A stretch of 64,000 nucleotides of DNA from Bordetella genomosp. 1 (lineage in GTDB: Bacteria > Pseudomonadota > Gammaproteobacteria > Burkholderiales > Burkholderiaceae_B). Below are positions 43,357 through 52,856 of the stretch, piece by piece. The stretch lies in NCBI RefSeq assembly GCF_002261335.1, contig NZ_NEVL01000001.1:682001-746000 (forward strand). The letters are read 5' to 3'. The translations under genes and the position numbers were made by a program. Each line of letters starts with the position of its first letter. The stretch's first letter is position 1. The notes beneath the pieces were generated by a model. That model saw only the letters and a program-made list of their open reading frames with translations, had not been told where the DNA came from and ran no database searches.

Positions 43357-44376
43357 ATGACTGAACCCGTCGCAGGCAGCGCATCCCGCCGGTCCTGGCG
43401 CTGGCTGCCGTGGGCCCTGGTGCTGGCGGCCGGCATCGCGGCCGGCGCGGCGGCGGGCTATTTCAGGGCCCAGTCTCATGTCGTGCCCGAGGGGTCCGTC
43501 CTGCTCACGCAGACGCAGCTCGCGGCGCGTGACCAGGCCCTGGCGCAGCGCGAGACCGAAATCCGTTTCCTGCGGGCGCAGCTCGACACCGCCGACGGCG
43601 AGATCGCCGTCGAACGCGCGGCGCGCCTGGAGCTCGAGGCGCAATTGCGCGAGGCGCAGGCAGACGTCGGCCGTGGTCGCGACCAGCTCGCCTTCTACGA
43701 ACAACTCCTGCCGCCCGGTCCGGCCGGATCGCTGGACATCCGCGGCGCCGAGTTCGTGCGCGAAGGCGCGGGCGTGCGCTACAAGATCCTGATGATGCGC
43801 AGCGGCCGCAGCGAGACACCGTTTCTCGGCGAGCTGCGCTTCGAGGCCGCCGGCCTGCTCAATGGCGAGACCGTGAGCGTGCCGCTCACCTCGCTGCAGG
43901 TCGCCGCCAGCGAAAACACCACGGTGCCCTCGGTGCCGGTGAACGGCGCCGCCAGCGCGGCGGCCAAGCCCGAGGCGCCCGCTGCCGGCGCCAACGGCCA
44001 GGCCAAAGAGCAGGCGAGTGCGGCGGCGAGTGCGGCAGCGAGTGCGGCGGCCAGTGCGCCGGCAAATTCCGCGGCAAGTGCGGCGGCCACCGCCGCCGCG
44101 GCGTCGAACGCGGCCGCGCCGCTCGCCTCGGCGGCCACCGGCGCCGCGCCGGCCGCCTCGGTGCCCGCGCTGACCGGCAATGGTCTGTCCCCCGAAGCGG
44201 CGGCGGCCGTGGCCAAGGTCAGCGACGGCGGGCCGTTCGACCTGCATTTCGACCAGTATCAACGCAGTCAGGGCGTGTTGGCGGTGCCGCCCGGATTTGT
44301 CCCCGAAGCCATTACCGTCAGCGTGCTGGAAAACGGCACCGTGCGTGCCACGCGCACCGTCAAGCTGGAATTTTGA
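43357..44376 (+). CDS. DUF6776-type membrane-anchored coiled-coil protein with Ala-rich linker
   Basis: 339 residues. One N-terminal transmembrane helix (LPWALVLAAGIAAGAAAGYF, about 17-36), then a coiled coil at about 50-125 (heptad-like run of Gln, Leu, Ala and Glu), a beta-rich domain at about 125-200, an Ala/Ser linker at about 200-290, and a short C-terminal domain. The family is found beside argC and erpA in Burkholderiales and its function is unknown. The Ala-rich part is encoded by four near-identical 12-bp units (44014-44061). Topology predicts most of the protein in the periplasm. Confidence 0.7.
   Translation: MTEPVAGSASRRSWRWLPWALVLAAGIAAGAAAGYFRAQSHVVPEGSVLLTQTQLAARDQALAQRETEIRFLRAQLDTADGEIAVERAARLELEAQLREAQADVGRGRDQLAFYEQLLPPGPAGSLDIRGAEFVREGAGVRYKILMMRSGRSETPFLGELRFEAAGLLNGETVSVPLTSLQVAASENTTVPSVPVNGAASAAAKPEAPAAGANGQAKEQASAAASAAASAAASAPANSAASAAATAAAASNAAAPLASAATGAAPAASVPALTGNGLSPEAAAAVAKVSDGGPFDLHFDQYQRSQGVLAVPPGFVPEAITVSVLENGTVRATRTVKLEF
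44014..44061 (+). repeat. Four 12-bp tandem repeats inside a gene
   Basis: Units GCGAGTGCGGCG, GCGAGTGCGGCA, GCGAGTGCGGCG and GCCAGTGCGCCG, each coding Ala-Ser-Ala-Ala-like residues. A change in unit number would keep the frame and only alter linker length. Confidence 0.75.
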
Positions 44377-44464
44377 ATCCGGTTGACGCCTGCGCTATAG
44401 TGAACTATCTGAGCGGGTTTTCCCGCCCACCGTACATGGCCCCGTTGCGGCCAGGAGTGTAATC

Positions 44465-44836
44465 ATGAACGCTGTCACCGAAACCGTCGACCTGCAGGAA
44501 GCGCCGCCGACCCCCCTCGTCTTCACCGACTCGGCCGCCGCCAAGGTCAAGGACCTGCTGCTCGAAGAAGGCAACCCCGACCTGAAACTGCGCGTGTTCG
44601 TGCAGGGCGGCGGCTGTTCGGGCTTCCAGTACGGCTTCACGTTCGATGAAGTCGTCAACGAAGACGACACCGTGCTCGACAAGGAAGGCGTACAGCTGCT
44701 GGTCGACCCGATGAGCTTCCAATACCTGGTCGGCGCCGAGATCGACTACAAGGAAGACATCGAAGGCGCGCAGTTCGTGATCCGCAATCCGAACGCCTCC
44801 ACCACCTGCGGCTGCGGTTCGTCCTTCTCGGTCTGA
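44465..44836 (+). CDS. erpA: Iron-sulfur cluster insertion protein ErpA
   Basis: 123-residue A-type carrier that delivers Fe-S clusters to apo-enzymes, for example in isoprenoid synthesis. The three cluster ligands are visible: Cys51 in GGGCSGF, and Cys115 and Cys117 in CGCGSSFSV at the C-terminus. Full length. An SD-like AGGAG lies 9 bases before the ATG. A bidirectional terminator separates it from anmK. Confidence 0.97.
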   Translation: MNAVTETVDLQEAPPTPLVFTDSAAAKVKDLLLEEGNPDLKLRVFVQGGGCSGFQYGFTFDEVVNEDDTVLDKEGVQLLVDPMSFQYLVGAEIDYKEDIEGAQFVIRNPNASTTCGCGSSFSV

Positions 44837-44874
44837 TCCTTGCGCGGTGCGCGCGCATTCGTTGCGCGCGCAAC

Positions 44875-44900
44875 AAAAAGCCTCCCTCGGGAGGCTTTTT
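44875..44900. terminator. Bidirectional terminator between erpA and anmK
   Basis: Perfect stem AAAAAGCCTCC/GGAGGCTTTTT with a CTCG loop, flanked by A and T tracts so it can stop transcription from both convergent genes. Confidence 0.92.
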
Positions 44901-44938
44901 GCTTTTGCAGCGCTTTGCTTGTCGGGGGCGCTGAAGAA

Positions 44939-46078
44939 TCAGCGCGGGTAGAGCGCGCCCAGCACCCGCGCGGCGCGCGCGCCGGTCACTTCGGGCACGG
45001 CGGCGGGCAGGCGGTCGACGTGCATCTGCGCCAGCCAGGCGAAGGCCATGGCCTCGACCCACTGCGCGGGTACGCCGGCCAGATCGGTGGGCTCGACCGG
45101 CACGCGCAGCACCGATGCGAGATCCTGCATCAGGCCGCTGTTGCGCGCGCCGCCGCCACAGACGAGCAGGTCCTGCACCCGCACGCCCTGCACCGCGATC
45201 GCGTCTGCCACCGTGCGGGCCGTGAGGCGCTGCAGCGTGGCCTGCACGTCTTCGGGCCGCAGGGCCGGGCCGTGAAAGCTGGCCAGGCGTTTTTCGATCC
45301 AGCGCATGCCGAAGAGGTCGCGGCCGGTGGACTTGGGCGCCGGCAGCGCAAACCACGGCTCGCTGTCGACGAAGTGCGCGAGCAGCGCTTCCGAGGCGCG
45401 GCCCAGCGCGGCCCAGCGGCCGTCGGCATCGAAGGGCTGGCCGGTGTGGGCCAGGCACCAGGCGTCGAGCAGCACGTTGGCGGGCCCGGTGTCGAAGCCG
45501 CGCGGTGCGCGGCCCGGCTCGAGCAGCGTGACGTTGGCGATCCCGCCCAGGTTGAGCACGGCGCGCGGGAAGTCGCGGCCGAACATGGCGGCGTGAAAGG
45601 GCGGCACCAGCGGCGCGCCCTGGCCGCCGGCCGCCACGTCGCGGCTGCGGAAGTCGGCCACCACGTCCATGCCGCAAAGCTCGGCCAGCAGGGCCGGCGC
45701 ATTGAGCTGGATGGTGTAGCCGAGGTCGGGGCGGTGCCGCACGGTCTGGCCGTGTGCGCCCACCGCCACCACGTCGGCCGGATGCAGGCCGGCCACGAGC
45801 AGCAGGTCGCGGCAGACGGCGGCGTAGACGTGGGCGAGTTCGTTGGCGGCGAGGCGGGCCTGCGCGAGTTCGTCGGGGCCACTGGTGTTGAGCGCCATCA
45901 GGGTGGCGCGCAGGGCTTCGGGCAGCGGGGCGCTCACGCTCGCCAGCATCTGCGGCGCGGCGTGCGGTGCGAAGCGCATCAGCACGCCGTCCACGCCGTC
46001 CATGCTGGTGCCCGACATCAGGCCGATGAAACAACGGCCCGGCAGCTTGCTGCGCGGGCCGTTCGAGGCGCGACTCAT
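44939..46078 (-). CDS. anmK: Anhydro-N-acetylmuramic acid kinase
   Basis: 379-residue kinase of peptidoglycan recycling. It opens the anhydro ring and phosphorylates it to MurNAc-6-phosphate. N-terminal FIGLMSGTSMDGVDGVL carries the ATP and sugar-binding signature, with VGAHGQTVRH and LNLGGIANVTLL further along. The chain is complete. It lies 8 bp after the M23 peptidase gene, so cell-wall turnover functions are grouped. Confidence 0.95.
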   Translation of the reverse strand: MSRASNGPRSKLPGRCFIGLMSGTSMDGVDGVLMRFAPHAAPQMLASVSAPLPEALRATLMALNTSGPDELAQARLAANELAHVYAAVCRDLLLVAGLHPADVVAVGAHGQTVRHRPDLGYTIQLNAPALLAELCGMDVVADFRSRDVAAGGQGAPLVPPFHAAMFGRDFPRAVLNLGGIANVTLLEPGRAPRGFDTGPANVLLDAWCLAHTGQPFDADGRWAALGRASEALLAHFVDSEPWFALPAPKSTGRDLFGMRWIEKRLASFHGPALRPEDVQATLQRLTARTVADAIAVQGVRVQDLLVCGGGARNSGLMQDLASVLRVPVEPTDLAGVPAQWVEAMAFAWLAQMHVDRLPAAVPEVTGARAARVLGALYPR

Positions 46079-46086
46079 GGATGGGA

Positions 46087-47505
46087 TCAGCGGCTGGCGA
46101 CGCTGGTGGTGGCCTCGGGCAGCGTGGTCTGGAACTGCGTGAGCAGTTCGATCTGCTGCTTGTAGGGCGCCACCGCCTGGGCGAAGGCCCGGGCCTCGGC
46201 GGGCTCGAGCGTGCGCGCCACCGGCAGGTCGACCGAGAGCGGATCGATCGGCTGGTTGTCGACGCGGAATTCGTAGTGCAGGTGAGGGCCGGTGGCCCAG
46301 CCGGTCGAGCCGACGTAGCCGACCAGGTCGCCCTGGGCGATCTTGTCGCCCTTCTTCAGGCCCGGCGCGATCCGGCTCTGGTGCGCGTACAGCGTGGAGT
46401 ACTTGCCGTGATGCTTGACGATCACGACGTTGCCGTAGCCGTTCTGCCAGCCGGCGAAATCGACGGTGCCGTCGGCCGTGCTGTGGATCGGCGTGCCGGT
46501 GGGGGCGGCGTAGTCGACGCCCTTGTGGCCGGTCCAGGTCTTGTGGATCGGATGCATGCGCATGCCGAACGTGGAGCTGATGCGGGTGAACTTCAGGGCG
46601 GTGCGCAGGAAGGCGCCGCGCAGGCTGGTGCCGTCGAAGTCGTAGTAGGAGCCCGACTTGTTGTCGGCGCTGAACCAGACCGCGTTGTAGGTCTTGCCGC
46701 CGTTGATGAACTCGACGGCCAGCAGGCGGCCGGCGCCGGCGTAGCGGCCATCGTGCGAACGCGTTTCGTAGACCACGCGGAACTGGTCGCCCTGGCGCAG
46801 GTCGCGCAGGAAGTCGATCTTGGCGCTGAGGATGTCGGCCATCTGCAGCGTGATCGAGTCGGGGATGCCGGCCGCGTCGGTGGCGCCGAACAGCGACGAG
46901 CGGATCGTGCCCACGGCGACGCGGGTCTGCAGCTCGGTGTTTTCGGTGAGCTCCTGCGCCTTGAAACCGCTGGCGGTGGGCTCGACCTGCAGCATCTTGG
47001 TGTAGACCTGGCCGTTCGATTCGTTGCCCGGCGTGTGGATGTAGCGCAGCCACACCAGCTTGCCTTCGGCGTCGGTGGCGGCCTGCACGGCGCGGCCCGG
47101 GTACAGCTTGTAGATGCTGCGCGCGCTGGGCTCGTGCGTGAGGAAGGACTGCAGGCCCGACTCGTCGATCTCGAGACGCTGCAGCACGGCGGCGAGCGTG
47201 TCGCCGGCGCGGATGCGGGTTTCGCTGATGTAGGGGGCGTCGGTGGCCGGCGTGGTGCTGACCTGGACCTGGCTCGACTCGAGCGGCAGTTCGCTGTTGA
47301 TCAGTCGCATCGGCGGCAGGTCGGCGTGGTTGGGCTGTTGCACCATGCCCAGCGCGGCGGCGCCGACGAAAAGACCGAGAGCGGAAACGACAAGGGTGCG
47401 CCGGAACATGGCGCCACCACGGGAGGAGGGTTCGGCTTGGGGGGCGAACAGGGCGGCAACTTTACGTCGGAAGCTGCTCACCAGGCTGTTGGGGCCACGA
47501 TTCAT
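46087..47505 (-). CDS. M23-family peptidoglycan endopeptidase (MepM-like)
   Basis: 472 residues. One N-terminal membrane anchor at about 33-52 (RRTLVVSALGLFVGAAALGM), an OapA/LysM-type region at about 90-200 (RIRAGDTLAAVLQRL), then the LytM/M23 zinc domain with HKGVDYAAPTGTPI near 328 and HLHYEF near 410, which supply the metal ligands. It hydrolyses cross-links in the periplasm. Grouped with anmK and divergent from tyrS. Confidence 0.9.
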   Translation of the reverse strand: MNRGPNSLVSSFRRKVAALFAPQAEPSSRGGAMFRRTLVVSALGLFVGAAALGMVQQPNHADLPPMRLINSELPLESSQVQVSTTPATDAPYISETRIRAGDTLAAVLQRLEIDESGLQSFLTHEPSARSIYKLYPGRAVQAATDAEGKLVWLRYIHTPGNESNGQVYTKMLQVEPTASGFKAQELTENTELQTRVAVGTIRSSLFGATDAAGIPDSITLQMADILSAKIDFLRDLRQGDQFRVVYETRSHDGRYAGAGRLLAVEFINGGKTYNAVWFSADNKSGSYYDFDGTSLRGAFLRTALKFTRISSTFGMRMHPIHKTWTGHKGVDYAAPTGTPIHSTADGTVDFAGWQNGYGNVVIVKHHGKYSTLYAHQSRIAPGLKKGDKIAQGDLVGYVGSTGWATGPHLHYEFRVDNQPIDPLSVDLPVARTLEPAEARAFAQAVAPYKQQIELLTQFQTTLPEATTSVASR

Positions 47506-47729
47506 CGTGATTCAGACCTTGAAGTGGCGTCGCGTTCAAGTTACGGGTTAAACGCGGCCTCCCCCTGCCGGCCTGCGGGCCGGCGGCAGGAATACGCCGC
47601 GCGGCGTATCTTGGTCCAAAGATTGGTACAAACGGCAATAAGTGACAGATGGCTGCCGAGGCAGAGCCCCATCTGATCCGGACAGCAACGGCCACGAACA
47701 TGACAGTTGCGTATGATTAGGGCAGTATC

Positions 47730-47746
47730 CTAGCCGATTCGGCTAG
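47730..47746. promoter_or_regulatory. Palindrome overlapping a tyrS -10 element
   Basis: CTAGCCGATTCGGCTAG has perfect 8-bp arms around one base. Its right end overlaps TAGAAT (47744-47749), a likely -10 of tyrS. The 310-bp spacer 47506-47815 otherwise shows no gene. Confidence 0.5.
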
Positions 47747-47815
47747 AATTTTCGACCAATTTCCTCGCTTTTTACACCTTTTTTGCGCCGTGGATTACCC
47801 TCGGCCGGACTGCCC

Positions 47816-49045
47816 ATGTCGCACCCCGAAGCCCCCATCACCCCCGAAATCGAAGCCGATTTGCGCATCGTGCGCCGCGGATGCGACGAACTCCTGGTGG
47901 AATCCGAGTTCGCCCGCAAGCTCGCGCGCAGCCGCGCCACGGGCGTACCGCTGCGCATCAAATTGGGACTGGATCCCACCGCACCGGACATCCACCTGGG
48001 CCACACGGTCGTGCTCAACAAGATGCGCCAGCTCCAGGACCTCGGTCACACGGTGATCTTCCTGATCGGCGACTTCACCTCGATGATCGGCGACCCCAGC
48101 GGCCGCAACTCGACCCGCCCGCCGCTCACGCGCGAGCAGATCGCCCAGAACGCCGAAACCTACTACGCCCAGGCCAGCCTGGTGCTCGATCCCTCGCGCA
48201 CCGAGATCCGCTACAACTCCGAGTGGTGCGACCCGCTGGGCGCGCGCGGCCTGATCCAGCTGGCCTCGCGCTACACCGTGGCGCGCATGATGGAGCGCGA
48301 CGACTTCACCAAGCGCTTCAAGGGCGGCGTGCCGATCGCGGTGCACGAGTTCCTCTACCCGCTGATGCAGGGCTACGACTCGGTCGCGCTGAAGTCCGAC
48401 CTGGAGCTCGGCGGCACCGACCAGAAGTTCAACCTGCTGGTCGGCCGCGAACTGCAGAAGGAATACGGCCAGGAGCCGCAGTGCATCCTGACCATGCCGC
48501 TGCTGGTGGGCACCGACGGCGTCGAGAAGATGTCCAAGTCCAAGGGCAATTACATCGGCATCTCGGACACGCCGGATTCGATGTTCGGCAAGCTGATGTC
48601 GATCTCCGACACCCTGATGTGGCGCTACTTCGAGCTGCTGTCGTTCCGCTCGCTCGAGGACATCGCCGCGCTCAAGGCCGAGATCGACGGCGGCCGCAAT
48701 CCGCGCGACGCCAAGGTGGCGCTGGCGCAGGAAATCATCACCCGCTTCCACTCGGCCGCCGCGGCCGAGGCGGCGCTGGCCGCCTTCGAGGCGCGCTTCC
48801 GTGATGGCGCGATCCCGGACGACATGCCGGAGGTGAACGTGGCCGGCGCGCCGATGGGCATTCTGCGCGTGCTGCGCGAGGCCGGGCTGGTGGCTTCGAG
48901 CTCGGAAGCCCAGCGCAATGTCGAGCAGGGCGGCGTGCGCGTGAACGGCGATCGGGTCGAAGACAAATCGTTGCAATTGGCGGCGGGCACCTACGTGCTC
49001 CAGGTGGGCAAGCGCAAGTTCGCGCGTGTTAACTTGGGGGCGTAG
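47816..49045 (+). CDS. tyrS: Tyrosyl-tRNA synthetase
   Basis: 409 residues from ATG 47816. A TTG 11 codons upstream is unlikely. The HIGH-type motif is in [17 protein letters not shown] and the KMSKS loop is [10 protein letters not shown]-terminal S4 RNA-binding domain ([13 protein letters not shown]) closes the chain. It belongs to the class found in many proteobacteria. Charges tRNA-Tyr in the cytoplasm. Confidence 0.97.
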   Translation: MSHPEAPITPEIEADLRIVRRGCDELLVESEFARKLARSRATGVPLRIKLGLDPTAPDIHLGHTVVLNKMRQLQDLGHTVIFLIGDFTSMIGDPSGRNSTRPPLTREQIAQNAETYYAQASLVLDPSRTEIRYNSEWCDPLGARGLIQLASRYTVARMMERDDFTKRFKGGVPIAVHEFLYPLMQGYDSVALKSDLELGGTDQKFNLLVGRELQKEYGQEPQCILTMPLLVGTDGVEKMSKSKGNYIGISDTPDSMFGKLMSISDTLMWRYFELLSFRSLEDIAALKAEIDGGRNPRDAKVALAQEIITRFHSAAAAEAALAAFEARFRDGAIPDDMPEVNVAGAPMGILRVLREAGLVASSSEAQRNVEQGGVRVNGDRVEDKSLQLAAGTYVLQVGKRKFARVNLGA

Positions 49046-49076
49046 CAACACGTTCGCATTTCTCCAGGAGGTCGCC

Positions 49077-49733
49077 ATGAAACTTGCGAGTTTGTCTTTC
49101 TCCGATAACGAGTCGATCCCCGATCGCTATGCGTTCGGCAAGATCGATGAAAAGTCGCACGTCGCGTTGGCGGACAACTTCAATCCGCAGTTCTCCTGGG
49201 ATGAGGTGCCTGCCGGCACGCAGTCGTTCGCCCTGATCTGCCACGATCCCGACGTGCCCACCAAGCCCGACGACGTCAACCAGGAGGGCCGCACCGTGCC
49301 CGCCTCGCTGCCGCGCACGGACTTCTTCCACTGGGTGCTGGTCGACATCAAGCCGGACCTGCGCGAGATCGACGAAGGTGCGTTCTCGAGCGGCATCTCG
49401 CCGCGCGGCAAGGGCGGCCCGCTGGCGCCGCACGACATGCGTCAGGGCCTGAACGACTACACCGGCTGGTTCGCGGAAGACCGCGACATGAGCGGCGAGT
49501 ACTTCGGCTACGACGGCCCGTGCCCGCCCTGGAACGACGAGATCGTCCACCGCTACATCTTCACGCTGTATGCGCTCGACGTGCCGACGCTCAACCTGCA
49601 GGGCTCCTTCACGGGCGCCGACGCGCTCAAGGCGATCCAGGGCCACGTGCTGGCCCAGGCGCATCTCACCGGCACCTATACGCTCAACCCCGGCCTGGCG
49701 CCGCGCCAGATCGGCGCCACCACGGCCACGTGA
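49077..49733 (+). CDS. YbhB/YbcL family (PEBP) protein
   Basis: 218 residues from ATG 49077, with AGGAGGTCGCC upstream. Phosphatidylethanolamine-binding fold motifs: ICHDPDVPTKPDD (ligand pocket) and FFHWVLVDIKPD. The bacterial YbhB group is implicated in kinase or enzyme regulation, but the true target is unknown. No signal peptide, so it is cytoplasmic. It follows tyrS by 31 bp and may share its transcript. Confidence 0.9.
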   Translation: MKLASLSFSDNESIPDRYAFGKIDEKSHVALADNFNPQFSWDEVPAGTQSFALICHDPDVPTKPDDVNQEGRTVPASLPRTDFFHWVLVDIKPDLREIDEGAFSSGISPRGKGGPLAPHDMRQGLNDYTGWFAEDRDMSGEYFGYDGPCPPWNDEIVHRYIFTLYALDVPTLNLQGSFTGADALKAIQGHVLAQAHLTGTYTLNPGLAPRQIGATTAT

Positions 49734-49956
49734 GGGCGGGCGCCGGCGCGGCCCGCGGCCGCGCCGGCCTTCATGAGGGCGGCTCATGCCTGTCATGAAA
49801 AATCTTCCCCAAACGCGCAGATGACGGCGCGTTGGTCGCACAAACGACGATCTTGGCCGCAGGCGCGGAAATAAGCGCGGGTATACCCGGGCGGCGCGCG
49901 GTACACTAGCGCTCATTGATTTACCCCCGCAATCCTCACCGATCCAGGAACCCCCC

Positions 49957-51204
49957 ATGTTTGACCGCAAGCTCACCCTCGACAAGGTGGATCCCGACCT
50001 CTGGGCCGCGATTCAGAAAGAAGATGTCCGCCAAGAGCAGCACATTGAGCTGATCGCTTCCGAAAACTACGCCAGCCCGGCCGTGATGCAGGCCCAGGGC
50101 ACGCAGCTCACCAACAAGTACGCCGAAGGTTATCCGGGCAAGCGTTACTACGGCGGCTGCGAGTACGTCGACGTGGTCGAGCAGCTTGCGATCGATCGCC
50201 TGAAGGAACTGTTCGGCGCCGAAGCCGCCAACGTGCAGCCCAACTCGGGCTCGCAGGCCAACCAGGGCGTGTACATGGCCGTGCTGAAGCCGGGCGACAC
50301 CGTGCTGGGCATGAGCCTGGCCGAAGGCGGCCACCTGACGCACGGCGCGTCGGTCAACGCCTCGGGCAAGCTGTACAACTTCCTGCCCTACGGCCTGGAC
50401 GAAAACGAAGTCCTGAACTACGCCCAGGTCGAGCAGCTGGCCAAGGAACACAAGCCCAAGCTGATCGTGGCGGGTGCCTCGGCCTACGCCCTGCACATCG
50501 ACTTCGAGCGCATGGGTCGCATCGCCCGTGAAAACGGCGCGCTGTTCATGGTCGACATCGCCCACTACGCCGGCCTGGTCGCGGGTGGCCAATACCCGAA
50601 CCCGGTGCCGCACGCCGACTTCGTCACCTCGACCACGCACAAGTCGCTGCGCGGCCCGCGCGGTGGCGTGATCATGATGAAGGCCGAGTTCGAGAAGGCC
50701 GTCAATTCGGCCATCTTCCCGGGCATCCAGGGCGGTCCGCTGATGCACGTCATCGCCGGCAAGGCCGTGGCCTTCAAGGAAGCGCTGTCGCCCGAGTTCA
50801 AGGACTACGCCGCCCAGGTCGTGAAAAACGCCAAGGTGCTGGCCGACACGCTGGTCAAGCGTGGCCTGCGCATCGTGTCGGGCAAGACCGAAAGCCATGT
50901 GATGCTGGTCGACCTGCGTCCCAAGGGCATCACCGGCAAGGAAGCCGAAGCGGTGCTGGGCGAAGCCCACATCACGGTCAACAAGAACGCCATCCCGAAC
51001 GACCCGGAAAAGCCCTTCGTGACCAGCGGCATCCGCCTGGGCACCCCGGCGATGACCACCCGCGGTTTCAAGGAAGCCGAGGCCGAGGCCACCGCCAACC
51101 TGATCGCCGACGTGCTCGACAACCCGCGCGACGAAGCCAACATCGCCGCGGTGCGTGCCCGCGTCAACGAGCTGACCTCGCGTCTGCCCGTCTACAGCAA
51201 GTAA
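49957..51204 (+). CDS. glyA: Serine hydroxymethyltransferase
   Basis: 415-residue PLP enzyme that interconverts serine and glycine and charges tetrahydrofolate with a one-carbon unit. PLP-binding Lys near residue 230 in [15 protein letters not shown]-terminal [13 protein letters not shown] and [13 protein letters not shown] are all intact. The 223-bp spacer upstream of it shows no riboswitch I can recognise. Followed by its own terminator and then nrdR. Confidence 0.98.
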   Translation: MFDRKLTLDKVDPDLWAAIQKEDVRQEQHIELIASENYASPAVMQAQGTQLTNKYAEGYPGKRYYGGCEYVDVVEQLAIDRLKELFGAEAANVQPNSGSQANQGVYMAVLKPGDTVLGMSLAEGGHLTHGASVNASGKLYNFLPYGLDENEVLNYAQVEQLAKEHKPKLIVAGASAYALHIDFERMGRIARENGALFMVDIAHYAGLVAGGQYPNPVPHADFVTSTTHKSLRGPRGGVIMMKAEFEKAVNSAIFPGIQGGPLMHVIAGKAVAFKEALSPEFKDYAAQVVKNAKVLADTLVKRGLRIVSGKTESHVMLVDLRPKGITGKEAEAVLGEAHITVNKNAIPNDPEKPFVTSGIRLGTPAMTTRGFKEAEAEATANLIADVLDNPRDEANIAAVRARVNELTSRLPVYSK

Positions 51205-51245
51205 GCACCCGTCGGGGCGGCCGCCAGCGGCCGCTTCCGCCGCGA

Positions 51246-51284
51246 GACAGGCCCCGGAGCAGGCTCCCGGGCCTGTCTTTTTTT
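51246..51284 (+). terminator. glyA terminator
   Basis: Stem GACAGGCCC/GGGCCTGTC around a 14-nt loop, then seven T. It separates glyA from nrdR, so nrdR probably has its own promoter. Confidence 0.85.
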
Positions 51285-51364
51285 GGCATCGGACGCGGCG
51301 GATGCGTGGGATGCGCGCGGCATTATTTACAATGCCCGGATCACAGAAGTACAGGGGAAAACCG

Positions 51365-51844
51365 ATGAGATGCCCATTCTGCGCCAATGCCGACACGCAA
51401 GTGGTCGACAGCCGCGTCTCCGAGGAAGGCGACACCATACGGCGCCGGCGCCGCTGCCTGGCCTGTGACAAGCGCTTCACCACCTACGAACGCGTCGAGC
51501 TGGCCATGCCTTCCGTGGTCAAGCGCGACGGCAACCGCACCGAATACGACGCCCGCAAGCTGCGCAGCAGCCTGGCGCTGGCGCTGCGCAAGCGGCCGGT
51601 CAGCACCGAGCAGCTCGACGGTGCCGTCACGCGCATCGAGGAAACGCTGCTCGCCAGCGGCGCGCGCGAGATCCCCAGCGAGAAGATCGGCGAGCTCGTG
51701 ATGAACGAGCTCAAGCGGCTCGACAAGGTGGCCTACGTGCGCTTCGCGTCGGTCTACAAAAGCTTCGAAGACATCGGCGAATTCGTCGAGGCCATCCGCG
51801 AGATGCAGGGGCCGCGGCCGCCGAACAAGCTGCGCAAGGAATAG
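51365..51844 (+). CDS. nrdR: Transcriptional repressor NrdR
   Basis: 159 residues from ATG 51365. The N-terminal zinc ribbon has Cys3, Cys6, Cys31 and Cys34 (MRCPFC and RCLACDKRF). The ATP-cone domain at about 49-140 ([16 protein letters not shown]) senses ATP and dATP. The protein represses ribonucleotide reductase genes by binding paired NrdR boxes. Such boxes lie upstream of nrdA at 1736-1781. The nrdR gene commonly follows glyA in beta-proteobacteria, as here. Confidence 0.97.
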   Translation: MRCPFCANADTQVVDSRVSEEGDTIRRRRRCLACDKRFTTYERVELAMPSVVKRDGNRTEYDARKLRSSLALALRKRPVSTEQLDGAVTRIEETLLASGAREIPSEKIGELVMNELKRLDKVAYVRFASVYKSFEDIGEFVEAIREMQGPRPPNKLRKE

Positions 51845-51854
51845 CCGCGCGGCC

Positions 51855-52856
51855 TCATGCCGCCGGCTGCGGCGGCGCGGCGGATTCCGGCGGATGCGCG
51901 CGCAGCGCGCTGGGCGGCGCGCTCTCGAAGCGGCGCCAGACCCGGCGCAGATGGTGGGCCGAGCTGAAGCCCGACTGCTGCGCCACCCGTTCCATGCCGT
52001 GGCGCGTCTGGCTCAGCAGCGTGCGCGCCAGCGCCAGCCTCACCTGATACAGATAATCCATCGGCGTGCAGCCCGCATGCTCGGCGAACAGCCGCGCCAG
52101 GTGCCGCGCGCTGGTGTGCGCGTGGCGCGCGAGCGCGTCGGCGTTCCAGTCGGCGGCGGGGTCGCGCAGCACCGCGTCCTGGACCCGGTGCACGCCGGGA
52201 TGCAGGTGATTGCGGTGGTCGAGCCAGGGCGAGATGGCCGGGTCGTTGCCCGCGCGGCGCAGGTACACCACCATGTCGCGCGCGACCGCGCTGGCGATCT
52301 GCGGGCCGGTCACGCGCGCCACGAGGTGCAGGGCCAGGTCGATGCCGGAGGTCACGCCCGCGCTGGTCCAGAGACGCTCGTCCTGCACGAAGATGCGGTT
52401 TTCCAGCACGCGGGCGCGCGGCTCCATCCGCGACAGGGCCGCGACGCAGTTGTGGTGCGTGGTGCATTCGCGGTCGCGCAGCAGGCCGGCGGCCGCGGCC
52501 AGCAGCGCGCCGGAGCAGATCGATACCAGTTCGAAGCCGTCGGCCGGCATGCGCACGCGCAGCCATTCCAGCACCTGCTGGGCCGCCGGCGCGCGCAGAT
52601 CGTAGTGGCGGTCGATCACGCCGCTGATGATGACCAGCGCGTTGGGCGCTACGCGGGTGGGGAGCGGCGCCAGGCGCGACAGGTGCAGGCCCGGCAGCCC
52701 GGTCTCGAGCTCGGCCGCGGGCGAACAGTAGGTCACGTCGAAACTGCCGGGGGCGAGCTTGTTGGCGACCCGCAGTGCCTCCGCCGGCCCCGCCAGGTCC
52801 AGCAGCACGATGCCGTCGAGCACGACGAAATAGACCGGCACGGGCGCGGCGCGCAT
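51855..52856 (-). CDS. GlxA-type regulator: DJ-1/PfpI domain plus AraC HTH
   Basis: 333 residues from ATG 52854-52856. The N-terminal DJ-1/PfpI-like domain (about 6-180) keeps the nucleophile-position Cys114 in SICSGALLAAAAG. The C-terminal AraC-type double HTH is at about 215-310 (HAHTSARHLARLFAEHAGCT, then a second helix pair with GFSSAHHLRRVW). These regulators respond to small amide or osmolyte-type ligands. The start overlaps the stop of the cysteine hydrolase gene by one base, so both are translationally coupled. Confidence 0.88.
   Translation of the reverse strand: MRAAPVPVYFVVLDGIVLLDLAGPAEALRVANKLAPGSFDVTYCSPAAELETGLPGLHLSRLAPLPTRVAPNALVIISGVIDRHYDLRAPAAQQVLEWLRVRMPADGFELVSICSGALLAAAAGLLRDRECTTHHNCVAALSRMEPRARVLENRIFVQDERLWTSAGVTSGIDLALHLVARVTGPQIASAVARDMVVYLRRAGNDPAISPWLDHRNHLHPGVHRVQDAVLRDPAADWNADALARHAHTSARHLARLFAEHAGCTPMDYLYQVRLALARTLLSQTRHGMERVAQQSGFSSAHHLRRVWRRFESAPPSALRAHPPESAAPPQPAA

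Noticed and set aside
49734-49956. Possible glycine riboswitch or small gene before glyA
   Set aside because: No glycine-riboswitch core and no credible frame with a ribosome-binding site.
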